From positions 6,572,001 to 6,636,000 of the forward strand of contig NC_090947.1 in the NCBI RefSeq assembly GCF_040807025.1: 64,000 nt of DNA, written 5' to 3'. The notes below the pieces were generated by a model. That model was given only the letters and a program-made list of their open reading frames with translations. It ran no database searches and had not been told where the DNA came from. This document shows, piece after piece, positions 39,328 to 51,185 of the stretch. Position 1 is the first letter of the stretch; every line of letters starts with the position of its first letter. This stretch comes from Struthio camelus. Taxonomy: Eukaryota; Chordata; Aves; Struthioniformes; Struthionidae. A program made the position numbers and the translations under genes.

Positions 39328-39467
39328 CTTAAAGCTTGTTCGGGCCTGCTGTAGGGTTGTGGTTGGAGGAAAAACATTGGCAGGCTTGTAAAGTAGGCTG
39401 GGACCAGACGATGAGGCAGAAGGAGACGTGAGAATTGCAGCTCCCATACGAGAGCCATGACAAGGAG
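39328..39467 (-). CDS. Unidentified minus-strand gene: 140-nt exon
   Basis: The acceptor CTCTTTTTTGTTTCCAG is excellent and the donor CTTTAAG|GTATAAC good. It completes a split Pro codon (C|CT) and then has 46 open codons, including CHGSRMGAAILTSPSASSSG and LLYKPANVFPP, ending TSFK. It ends phase 0. Low-complexity Ser/Pro-rich sequence, no domain recognised. A second frame is also open, but it does not join the neighbouring exons. Confidence 0.6.
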
Positions 39468-39882
39468 CTGGAAACAAAAAAGAGCAGGGGATGAGGTCAG
39501 TTTTTTCATGCTGGACACCCACCCGTAACATGCCGCGTTTGCTCATTACAGCTGTATTTAAAACCAATTGTCAGGCACATCACAGGAAGCTGGACATCTG
39601 CTGAGGGCACTGTTCTATTACCTGTGAGGTACAGGGACACAAAGAGGACATCAACAACAAAACAAGCTGCCCAGACAGTCCGCAAAACCCCAGGAAGAAA
39701 ACGGCTGTCATCTAGCACGGAGTACTTGCACACTGCTACGCTCGTTTCTGCAGTGGTGCAGGAGGTCAAACTGAGGCAGCATATGGCTTAGCCTTTCCAC
39801 CAACGGCAATCTGAGGACACTGAAGAGTCTACAGATCTGTGCTTCAATCAGTGGAGCTCAGGAGAATAAGAACTTCACTTAC

Positions 39883-39925
39883 GAGGCCAGGGAGGAGGTG
39901 GTTGGGGCTGCCTGAAACTTCTCTG
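39883..39925 (-). CDS. Unidentified minus-strand gene: 43-nt proline-rich exon
   Basis: Bounded by a textbook acceptor (CTCTTTTCTTTTTACAG) and donor (GGCCTC|GTAAGTGAAG). Reads QRSFRQPQPPPPWP and leaves one base for the next exon, making a PPPPWPP run across the junction, a possible SH3/EVH1-type ligand. All three frames are open, so the evidence is the splice sites and phase agreement on both sides. Confidence 0.55.
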
Positions 39926-40910
39926 CTGTAAAAAGAAAAGAGTTTTAGCACTGCCGACCACTCGTGAACCTGCTAGGGAGAAGACTGATCCCACACGTTC
40001 TCCTTCGTGTTGCTCCTCTGCACCCAGTAATATGCTCCTAAAAAATGAAATTAACTTTCTTGCTCACGTCGTTGAAATTCCCTTCACAGCCAGATAGGCA
40101 AATAATGTTAATACAAATTTTGATTCCGAAAAGCATACAAAAAGGGGGAATTTTTCTCATCATTAATGGCAGAAAAAACCTATTTAGCATATCTAAATGA
40201 AAAGTGTTAAGATCTATAACCCGTACAATAGCAATCATGAAAAAGCTACAAGACGGAATTATTCTCTCAGGGCTTTTATCAAGGCAGTTATCCTAAGCTT
40301 AATGTGAAATTCACCCAGAAATCACTCAAAGAATTCAGGATTCACATACTTCCCTACTGTAAATAATCCCTGATGCAATAATAAAAGTTCTCTGCTTATG
40401 ACTCTATAATTTAAGTGGTGTCAGCAATTAGCAATCAAAGTTACAGCACCATGCTGCCTTTACCAAGCGTTCGAAGAAGAAGTTGTGCTTTGGAGGCAGC
40501 CAGGCTGCTGCATCATTTGTCAGCGACGCTGGGAGATAAGAGGCACTACGATCTGCTCTTTGCTCTGGAGCAGTCAGTTTAATTACTTCCAGCACTCACT
40601 GGGGGGATTCCTGCTGTACAGAAAGGAGGTCAGCACGCCCCTGCCTCACACCGCTGGTGGTAGAAGAACATGCCGTCCGTGCTGCTAGAAACACAACGTG
40701 GTATTTATCAGCTGGTCTTCTTTAAAGAAGAGATGGCCCACACAAAGTCCAGTGAACCCCAGGACGCAAAACGTCCTCCCCTTCCTCTATTTATCTCTTG
40801 CAACGCTGACTTGCGCACCTGGTGAGTGAGTATCTTCAGGAGGCAGCACGGTGCATGAGAGGGGACGGGAGCAAATCCTCACCCGTTCCCTGCCTGTCTC
40901 TGACACTTAC

Positions 40911-40959
40911 CCAGAGCAATTTTCCCATACGCCTAGACTCTGGTTCTATGTGGACTGTG
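40911..40959 (-). CDS. Unidentified minus-strand gene: 49-nt exon
   Basis: Acceptor GGTCTCCTTACTCCTCAG and donor CTCTGG|GTAAGTGTC are both strong. Only one frame is open, reading TVHIEPESRRMGKLLW after one base that completes a Ser codon (AG|C) from the exon at 44250-44307. It ends phase 0, matching the next exon. Confidence 0.6.
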
Positions 40960-43900
40960 CTGAGGAGTAAGGAGACCAACTGAACATGCTCTACAAGCTG
41001 TCTGAGCCCTCCATGTCCACCACAAAGATGCAGTCGCTAAGGGATGAATCTTGAAGGGGGTGTATTTTTGTGTGCCCAAATTTTCATCTATCCGGCTGCT
41101 TTTAAATCACATAAGAGGAGAGAAAGCACTTCAAAAATGGTTTTTCGGAGATCATATGAATAGTGAGGTAGATGCCCAGCCTCCATAAAGGATGAGTTTG
41201 AGCCCTCTCTCAACGGTGCCAGTGGTAAAACTCCTCAAACAAGAATATTTGAAGACAAGTCAACTTGAGTACTAGTGCGGAAGTTCGTACCGTATCCAGT
41301 GATCATCCTTCAAAGTTTGTTAACTGCATCAGAAAACAACACAACGTGAAGATAGCAGGAGAGGTTTACTGACGCCCCTGAGCTGGTTCGCAGGGTGCTA
41401 GCAATGCAGAACGACTGTGAATTCAGCTTCGCTCTGTGAGTCAAACCGAAGCTGTTCTAATCATTTTGCGCTTGAAGTTATCAAAGAAAACAGAACAGTG
41501 GAAAGTGAACGACAGTAAGCTGGGCAGGTAACACGCGTCTATTATTCACTTTTAAAAAGTTCACATACCGGAAGTCTCCATTAAATAAATATTTTTCTTT
41601 CCATATTCATTAACATAATTGCTATTTTCAGAGCACTAATGGTACTAATTCATAACTACTGCACAACAGCATATATATTTTGTATATACTGTTTGTATAT
41701 ATATCCACCAGAACCGATTTTATGTACTGTTATTTGTAACTGAATTAGCAGTAAGTGGCACATTAAATCCCAAAACTTGTTACGATAACCCTGTCTGGAG
41801 CAGACTCCGATATCCTTGTTTAAACTTGCGTTTAGTTTAAACTAGTCTTTGATTTAGTTAGGCTAGACTCTACCTCCAACCATGCTTGCAGCTGTCATTA
41901 GTTAAGGCACTTGTGCAGAACTGCAGGTCCAGCAAGAACAAGGATTTGGTTGGAAGCTGGCCAGGTTAACGTGGGCTGCGTAGTCTACTTGAAACCTGCT
42001 GAGCCTCTTGCCTTGGAAGAGGCAGGCTTCGGTAAGGCAGCTGCACAGGAAACCTTAGAGGCTAACCAAATCTTTCTGGTCCCTAACCAAATACCCAGGA
42101 AGAACACTTCCGACACCAGCAATTCCTTAATCTAGCACATAAAGGTATAAAAAAAGATCCCGTGGCTAGGGGCTGAGGCTATGTAAATCGAGGCCACATT
42201 AAGCACTGCTTTAATAGTGAGGCGTGATTAACCACTGGAACAACTGGCCAAGGCACTTGATATAATCACCTGGTGCCTTTAAAAATAGACAGCACGTCTG
42301 CCTTTTAAAAGCTCTGTGCCAACTTAAAAAGGGTTATCAGCTTAACACAGGAACGAGCTAAGGATGAAATGCCATGGGCTGTTTTATTCATGAGGTCAGT
42401 CTAAAACCACAAGGCACCACTGTTACAAGCTGTAATTTACGAAACTGTGTAAAATCAATCCTTTGGTTCTCTTGCAACGGGTCCTCCTCTGGCAACAGAT
42501 CAAACGTGCTGACTAGTTATTTATAAGGTTTCAGATTTTCTGAAGAAACCAAACCATCCCCATTACACATTTGCAGTTGATTTCACAAATTGCAAGGCCG
42601 GATCCGTAGCTGGAATACATGAGTGCAGTTCCACTGAACTAACTGGAGTTTCATCAGTTGTCACCAGATGAAAAATCTGAGTCTCTTATCGCAGCCGCCT
42701 ATATATTTCCCAGTTTGCCCACATTACTCGCCCACATCTCCCCTTGGTTTCCAGCCAAGACCAGTCGCTGAGAACAGACATCTCTATCTACCTCAGCGTC
42801 TTCAGTGCTGCGTCCTGGACTTTCTCAAGCATTTCCTTGGCAATTCTGAATTTTGTCATGGGCACACCTTGTTTTCAGCATGTTCTGCCAGCGCTTAAAG
42901 GGTACAATCAAGCCTAGAGCTAATCAGCAAATAAATAGACTTAGTGAGGTTATGGCAACAGGATAAACAGGATTATCGCTTCAGGAGCACAGAACGAATA
43001 CAGATGGGCACTCCACCGGCAAGTCTCACTATCAAGCCAGGAGTGCCACGTTAAGTAGGAACAGGGGAGCTCTTCACGCTTTTGTTTCCAACCAGAGATC
43101 TCTAGGAAAATGGAATACCACATCGTGGAGACAGAATGTTTTCTAAATATTTATACAGCAAGAGAATTCAATAGGAACGACGATAATATTGTTTTAAGAA
43201 CTTATTCTCTGTGAAAAGGCTGTAGCCACTGGCTACAGCACGCAGAATTTCAATGTGCGCAACGTGCGGTGCCCGCACTGCCCATAATCATGGAACCACA
43301 GAACAGTTCAGGTTGGAAGGGGCCTCTGGCAGCCTCTAGTCCAGCCTCTGCTCAGAGCTGGGCTAACTTCCAGCTCGGATCAGGTTGCGCAGCGCCTTCT
43401 CCAGCCGAGTTCCCCGAATCTGCCGTGACGGAAATTGCACCGCCTCTCGGGACAACTTGCTCCGGTGCCAGAAACCAGACATCCTCCCTTTCAGACCCAG
43501 CCCTGACCATCCTGGCAAGGATGACTGAAGTGAAGAAGCCATCTGCACTTTCAAGCTTTATGGCCCATCCTGCTGTCTGCTATCTGCCTAGGAAAAGAAG
43601 TAGCTTTTGCTACCTGCTGAAGGTTTTAACATACGGATTTTGCGGGCTCCGGGGAGAAAGCGTATGGTAGTTCAAAATGCTTTTGAGAGTTTTCCAGCAC
43701 CTCCTCCACGTTGAACCCGGACGGTTTTCAGCCTTACATTATTTCCCAAGTTACAGCAGGAGGACGTGGCCACGCGCTTTGAGAAGCATGTCCCAAAGCC
43801 ACACATTGCCCTTTTGCGCCTGCCACTCACAAAATCAATACAGAATTGCAACTTCCAGGTGGAAATGCAAAGAAAGGTTGGGAGCTCAATAACAGGAAAT

Positions 43901-44249
43901 AATGCATCCTTCCTTGTGCTGGAAAAAGGTTTGAGCCAAAGGGAACTAGGCTCAAAGGAGTAAATCGTTAACCCTTTCCTTAGAAAGAAGATTCGTTTTG
44001 CCACAGGGAGGGGGAAAAAAAAAAAAACTAGCTCGGATCTTCTAGTTCTGTAACACAGGCAAAACTTCCCCTTCACACAGCACAGCGTGTCAGCAATCAG
44101 AGGAGGGGGAGATTGCTCACCAAAAAAATCCTAGTACAAGCTAGACGTACGGCTCAAATTCAGCCATGTTTTGTCATTGCACAGTGCTAGCACAGGGAAC
44201 CGAGACTCACTGGTGCTGCGCTGTCACCGAACCTCCGAGAAGAGACTAC
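40960..44249 (-). other. Intron of the unidentified minus-strand gene
   Basis: Contains a truncated CR1 copy at 43,286-43,500 and AT-rich sequence around 41,580-41,710. I see no further exon. Confidence 0.45.
43286..43500 (-). mobile_element. CR1 LINE 3' fragment, minus orientation
   Basis: The plus strand reads AATCATGGAACCACAGAACAG, then TTCAGGTTGGAAGGGGCCTC, CTAGTCCAGCCTCTGCTCAG and GATCAGGTTGCGCAGCGCCT, then CTCTCGGGACAACTTGCTCC. This is the reverse complement of the familiar avian CR1 3' end (GTTGGAAGGGACCTCTGGAG ... CTAGTCCAACCCCCTGCTCAG). It is 5'-truncated, as is usual for CR1. Confidence 0.9.
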
Positions 44250-44307
44250 CTTGGCAAATCAGCCCTCCCTTTTAATTTCCCAACCGGGCTACGGATGTGA
44301 AAAGCAG
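44250..44307 (-). CDS. Unidentified minus-strand gene: 58-nt exon
   Basis: Near-perfect acceptor (CTCAGGTTTTCTTCTCATGCAG) and good donor (TGCCAAG|GTAGTC). Only one frame is open: two bases, then AFHIRSPVGKLKGRADLP, then two bases that join the following exon as Ser. It is the most upstream exon I consider well supported. The start codon was not found. Confidence 0.55.
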
Positions 44308-46540
44308 CTGCATGAGAAGAAAACCTGAGGCATGGAAGGACTCTTGGAACTGACGGAAAAAGGCAGAACAATAACCTGGAGTTTGAAACAGCAATTTTGA
44401 ACGACAAAATAGACACGGTTCTAGAAGTTACAGTATTTAAGCACTGTTGGAAATGACTGAGGCAAGTAGCAGGCTTTCTATTTCTTAACGCTTGCCAGTT
44501 CGGAACGGGCACCTTCTTGGAAGACGTATGGTGGCACAGCTTCAACACAGAGCCGTGGCCGTCCCACAGCCTGCGGGCTTTTTAATTGAAGAGGAAGGAT
44601 TCGCTCCTGCTATTCTAGCCCACTCCTCTGGAGGTTGACAGCCTCTCAGACGGTACCACATGAAAGAGGAGAAACATCATCGCTGTAGGTTTCCATTTCG
44701 AAACACAAGCAAAGAGCAGAAATTTTACAACGTGAGTGCGTTTCTTCACATTTCACCCCTTATGGGAAAGAGAGGGCAGGCGCAAGAGAGAAAACAAGCA
44801 CTTCTGAAGTTGTAAGCGATCATTTATCTTTGTTCCCTAGTAGCCTTCGTGAACGCAATTGCTGTACCGAGCTTGGCGCGTTGCCGGCAACGTTTGAGGC
44901 CTTTGCTGCCACAGCAAAGCGTCTCTCCTGAATTCACTCCCCTCCCAGGTTGCTGCCGAACAAAGACAACTGTCCCTTTTTATTTTTGTCACCTAAGGAA
45001 GCGAACGGGATAAGAAGTGCAGAACCCCTAGTCGCGGAGAAAAGCTTTTGCACGCCAACTTACACTTCTGCATTGGAGATACCACACTTACAACAGATCA
45101 TCATGCTGCCACAAGGCATTTTCATCTAATTTTTAACCCAAAAATCGAAAACTACTTGGATTGTTGTCTTTGCTTGAGGTCTTAATAGAACCACGTGGAG
45201 AAAAGCTTTGGCTTTGCCCCCCTCTCCACGCCAGTGCAAAAAACAACCTGTCTCCTCCAGGAAACTGCCCTTTCCCTGGGCACCGGCATCTGCTCCCTCC
45301 GCCACGTACCTTCGAGCAACGCCGTTCCTGGCGCACGTGCCCTGGGGACGGAGGTACTCCCCTGCACCGACTGCCAAGCAGCCTCTCCCTCCTGCCGCCT
45401 TCACCGTATTGTCAATTTTGTGGATTTTCCCGGCCGTTCTGTGGGAGGTAGCTGCTCACAAGGGGGAGACGGTGCTGAGGGAAACGCACTGAGAGAAGAC
45501 GGCTGGTTTGTTGTACAAAGAGCTCTATAAACACAGACCTAACTAACTCTCAGCTGGCACACACCGCTGAGACTGAAGTCCAGGCAGCCACAGTTATTTA
45601 CATCAGCTAGCCTCTAGGCCACTCATATCCAAATCCCTCAGTATTAGCAAGCCACCTAGACCCAGAGAGAAGAAAAATACTGCTCTTCTCAATATGCATC
45701 AAAATTATTCGTCTTCCCAGGCGTTTGTCTCTCTGCCCCCAGGAAGCTGTGGCACGGTTAAACCTTGCTGCAAGCCAGCTCTGCGCCAGCCCCAGACAAG
45801 ACAATGTGCCTTGCTGCAGGCCAGCTTCCCCGCTTGTGAAACGGGGATGCTCCCTGCACCAGAAACCGCTCTGAAAACCCCCACTTTAGTACTACTGCTG
45901 TTCCTACTAGGGCAGTTTGCAGCTGGCTGCACCCTGCTCCAGCCGCGCTGCTCAACCCAGCCCACGCACAAGCCCGAGCGCACCAGGTGCCAGCCGCACG
46001 TGCAGGACACGACGTACTACTAGCTTAGCGCTAGCGTGCAGACGTGTAGATCTATGCTTTTACATACAAAGCAAAAAAAGAAAAGGAGATCTACCGCTCT
46101 TGTTTCTGAACATTTCAAGCTTATTCCTAGGTACTGGAGAGAAGTAGTCCCTTCAATTTTAACTTAATGAGAGGAGTTGGCGCGAGCTGAAATAACATCG
46201 AGAAACATAGGACATTCTTTGATGTAGCAAAACGGACTAACTGTTGCTGTTTATCTAAGTATTTGGTAGATTGCACTTCACAAGAAAGTATGTGCTTTAA
46301 GTCAAGGCTCCTTTGCACAGGCAGATGGGTTTTGTTTCATTTTGCTTTGCCTTTGTGCTTCAAAACTTTTGCTTTTTTTTTGGTTTCTGTTTTTATTTTA
46401 ATTATCGGTAGGGAAGCTGTCCGGAGGAGCCATGTGGAGAAAGGTGCTTTAAAGCAACCTGCGTAAGGGAATGAAGAAGATTACTTCTTTCTTCTTATGC
46501 TTCTGAGTGGCACTTTGGCAGAGGAACGTGGAGCACTCAC

Positions 46541-46609
46541 GGTGCAGAGGAAGATGCCTCCAGATTAGCTGTGACAACATTTCCCCGGGCCCATGATGGT
46601 CAGGACAGG
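46541..46609 (-). CDS. Possible further upstream exon of the minus-strand gene
   Basis: Acceptor GCTTCTATCGCAG and donor CTGCACC|GTGAGTGC enclose two bases, 22 open codons (includes GEMLSQLIWRHLPLH) and one base, which fits the two-base start of the exon at 44250-44307. A 24-nt segment further upstream (46859-46882) would also fit in phase, but such short matches occur by chance. Confidence 0.3.
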
Positions 46610-49600
46610 CTGCGATAGAAGCAGGCTTGAACAGCTTTCAAGCAGGGCAAAAAGCATCTTGCAAAAAGACACAGAACCACCACAAAGATACACACGCGCT
46701 TAGCGATCACACAGACCTTTCGGTACGGAGTCTTGCAATAACAAGGACCAGAAATACAGGTTCTGCCAAAAGCAGAACCCAAAGTCCCCTCCTTCTCTGA
46801 ACTGGCCCAGCTCCTTGCAGGCAAGTTTCCTCCCTAGAAGAAAAGAGCCGTCTCCTACCTTTTCCCCGCAAAGTGAACAGGCCTGCAGGAAAACCTAAAG
46901 AACAAAACCCTACCAGCCTGCTGGGCTCCTCCTTATGTCCTCCAAAATAAATCCTAACTAAAAATACCAACAATTCTAGCTACAATTCTAATGGTTATAA
47001 TAAGAACGGATGGATTCCAAATATGACCCGATGAAGAAGAGAGGGACATCGGCCTATTTCAGATTATATAAAAACACAAAAAAAGAGTCCTCGAGAATTC
47101 AGCGTGCTTGTCCCCTCCCTGACTGGCTCTGCTACACCACAGGCCACGTTACTGCAGTTCGTTTGCCCTAAGCAGCGAGACTGGCTGAACAGCCTCAGTG
47201 ACACAGGTGATTTTTAGCATTTTCCATCAGTACATTGTGACCGAAGAACTTTAGCCGTGTTTTAGCAATGCTTGGGCATGAGGCGCTTTCCACCACAGGG
47301 TGAAGGAGGTGGAGGAAGAATTGTTCTGGCCATCAATGAAGACCATATATCGGTCTTACAGGAGAGAAAATGTATCCAGATCTTTGCAGCATGCTCCAGA
47401 GGTCATATTAAAAAAAATAAAAATAAAAAGATACATCTGGATTCGGAGAATATAATGAAATATATTCCCCCAAGATAACCCCCTAAGGGTGCTATTTTGC
47501 TGTGGACCAACACTAAGCAGATTCAAGGGTAGACACCGAGATGAAGAACGTGCACTTGCTCCCTTACACAAGCTTGCTTTGGAGGTCACCTTGAAATAAG
47601 ACACACAGCACTGCCTTTGAAAACTGTCTCGGTGTCCACTGTCACTGTGGTATGTTTAATACAATCACCTGGTACGCGCTTAGCTATTCCTTCAGCTCTG
47701 TGTTAACCGAATGCGATAGGGAACACAGCTCTGAAACGCGCGCGGCATGACAAGTTTTCAAAATTGTCTAAATATATAGCTAGGCCACCGGCTGTTTATT
47801 GCAGCATGTCAACTTTCATCTCGCCACAAGACAGCGTTGCCCCAACGCAAAAAGGGAAAACAGAACAAACACTAAGACTTTTTTTTAAAAAGACACACAG
47901 AAAGAAAGAAAGATACCCTTTCCCAGCGCATCGTGCAGTAAGCAGCAGAGCCCGCGCAACTCCGACGCAGGGACGTGGGGTAGGCGCTCTTGAGGCCGGG
48001 CTGCGCCTGAAGCGCCTGGCGACCCGGGTATCGCCCCCGAGCCTGATTAACCTTGTGAATCGATACCTGCCATGGACTCCTGTCGCCTCAGGGCAGAGCA
48101 TTTTTCACGACTTTTTCATCTCCCTCCCAAATTGCTTTAGCGGGAAAGCTTGCACACGTCCAAAGCATGGAGATAACATCGACTCTGGTTGCAATCCCAG
48201 TCACGCAGATAGATATAAACAAGCAGGAACCGTGCTGAAGTGTTACTGGAACAGCAACTTTACTGCATTTAAATTACACGTTCATCTCTCAGTGGAGACA
48301 CACATGGAGAGCCATGCAGGATCTGCCTTTTCACAGGGCCCAAAGTCCAAGCGAGGGGACACCCCTGACAACTTTTAAGCTATTGTGCAAGCCTCAAGCC
48401 GGGTACAAATTAAAGGATACACAGCTAATGTTACATATATATCAGAAGGCAAGAGCACCCCCGGGGGCTTGGGAGGGTGCAATGTGCAGATGGGGGCATC
48501 TCTCATCCTGAGCCAGGCACTGGGAGCTCAGCAAGTCCTGAGCCTGCAAGGGAATTGCAGAGGGACGATTCCCTCTCCTCCTTCGTTCTCAACGTATTTG
48601 CGAAAATCCTGCCTTAAAAATTTGGGGGAGACACCACTGACTGGATTGGTCACCAAATGCACAAATACAACATACTACATTTATGACCACACCTTGACAT
48701 ATGGATTGACTTTAGAGCACTAATCGCAGCATTTCAAGGTCCAGACTGCGGTTGGTATATAAAAAAACTCAGGAAACCAACCTACACTCAGCAATGACAA
48801 TCTCTGGAGCAGCAAACAGCTCCGTTCTCTTTAACCTAGCGCCGTCAACTACTCAACAAACGTTTTCTACTACATACGCATTGCCTAATACTCCTACTCT
48901 CTAGCCTTTCCCTGTGCAGGACACGTTTTTTTGCTAAATTAATTAGCTTTCAATGGATAAATCAATATTCCCCTCAACAAGAAGAATAAAGAGCAAAAAA
49001 CGTATATTGCGCAGAAAATACTGTATAAATGTATTCAACGGCCTAAAGATAACGATATGTCCGGAGACCGCGGTCATTTAAAAGCCCTGAAACGTAGTTC
49101 TGGGAAACGCTTTACCAAGTTCATAAAAAGCGAGCCACTGAAAAACCACAAACACGTATTTGTTAGGGACCTTTTCCCCATTTTTCCCACTTACTGAAGC
49201 TTGGAGCTAAGTCTTATTTGCCAACAAAACATTTTCTAGGACTCTTCAGGCAAACACCACAGGGCAGTTACCCAAGTGATCAAAGCCAAATGACAAACTT
49301 CTGGAACAGAACTGGCTGTGCGTATGACTAATACGTTTCATACTACCTCTAAGCCCAAGCTTCCCGTAATTCAATAAACAGCTAAAGGAATTCTCCAGCC
49401 AGGAGGAAAAAACGCTCACCCCTCCACAAACACACGCTAGGATGGCACACGCCAAAGCAGGACAGGGAGTCTCTAGCAAAGGTCTCTGAGGTCTCCTTCG
49501 GCAGCCGCCTCCCACGGCGGCGGGTCAGAGCACCGTCCCTTCGGTCCAGGCCAACAGCTGAGGCCCCCGAGCCAGACACCTCCCGGCCCCACGTTTCAGC

Positions 49601-51155
49601 AGTACTGGGTTGGCACCGGGCCACCCCAGGGCTCTTTGAGACACAGCCTGAACATTCAACATATTTTGTCTCTCAGCTCCTTACTCAGATGGTCACCCCT
49701 CGGAGGTATTTTTGTGCTGCCCCTTGACCCTTGCCAGCCGCTGCAGCAGAGCATTTTTGGCAGGATACTGCTGGCAGACAAGTCCATTGCTGGGCTCCAT
49801 CCTTAAGACCGCCAATCTCCTATGCACCATGCTTGTCTGTGCTTTTTTCTCCAAGGGATTTTATTCCTCCCCTTCAGTGGCAAAGCAGCCCCTCTGAGGA
49901 GTCTGCTTATGCTTTAATTCATGCAAAACTCAATCATCGGCTTAGCTCTGGGGAGTCTCCTCCAAAGGGGAAACTGTTGCCATTTCCTTCCAAACCAGGG
50001 CGTAATGATTCCAGGGCATAAATGATACAGCTTTTTTTTTTTTTTTTTTTTTTTTTTTGGAAACTGCAAGCTATGGTGCCGCTGAGCTCCAGCAGCTCCC
50101 ATTCAAAATCACTCTCGTTTAGGAGAGCGCTGGATGTCCCAAGCTTGGTCCCCAGACTGTGCTGCCCGTCCTTGCCGTGCTTCTTGCAACGTCCCAGGGC
50201 CGATAAATCCGCTGCCGCTCAACGATTGCTGTTTTTTTGTGATCGCATTTAATGCCAGCACTGCGGTGCTTTTGACGGGGGGAGCTTGGTTTTGCTGGAT
50301 CTGTTTACTGAGGCACTTTTTCAAAGCTACCACCAAGGTGGAAGCTTTCCTGCCTTCCTGAGCATAGCTGTGCTGGCAATGCAGGGTCCAAGGTCTCATA
50401 CAGTCCAAAATGGGCCAAAAAAATCCTCAAGCATATATTCAAGGCAGAGTTCTGACCGTTTGCCTAATTCAACTGTACTTTTCTTTGGTAATAAACTGAA
50501 TACATCTTTTAAATAAGACCACAACTCTCAGTTTGGTAGGTTTTTGTGCTCTAGTTTTACAAAACCAAGTAATTTATCCTTACCCCATATTTGGAAACAG
50601 AAGTCCAAACTACTTCTTAAAAAAAAAAAAAAAAAGAAAAAACCCTAACCTAAATCAAGTCCTATCAAAATTTCAAACTGAACAATTTTCTCCTCCCAGA
50701 ATAAGCTTCAGGAGGAGCTTTCTTTCTAACTCCCTATCAAATACAAGAGGCAGTAGGAAATCTTAAGTTGCTGTTGTCTTGCTTTTAGGACCTTTATCCT
50801 AGAACTAATTCCAAAGCTGGCGGCTGCTATTTACATTCAAACCAAATAAATGCGACTTCCCTTGTGAGCAATGGTCCTTGTCTTAACTTGGTGGAACGTT
50901 CACCCATCAACAAGGAAATAAAGCCCTCCCTGCTCCCTTTCTGAAACTCAAATAGTAATCCTAAGCCCAGGGTAAAAGGTACTGCTCTCAGAGCTGAAGC
51001 AACACTGTTTGTTCCTTCCAACATCGTGCTTCAGCCCAGACTTGGGTCTTGTAAGAGATTAGTAGGAAATTTTCCTCACTGATCGCTTTCCAAAACGCCG
51101 CCATGTGTAACTTCAATCCTGAGGAAAGCAGCACTCAGGTACCAAGCGTGCGTGC

Positions 51156-51185
51156 AAATCAATCAATCAATCCATCCATCCATCA
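51156..51185 (+). repeat. (AATC)n/(CATC)n tetranucleotide repeat
   Basis: AATC units grade into CCATC units, about seven in total. Confidence 0.95.

Noticed and set aside
45815..45860. MIR-like CAGCTTCCCCGCTTGTGAAACGGGGATGC in minus orientation
   Set aside because: It resembles the MIR motif CAGTTTCCCCATCTGTAAAATGGGGAT, but the flanks do not extend the match, so it is too short to call.
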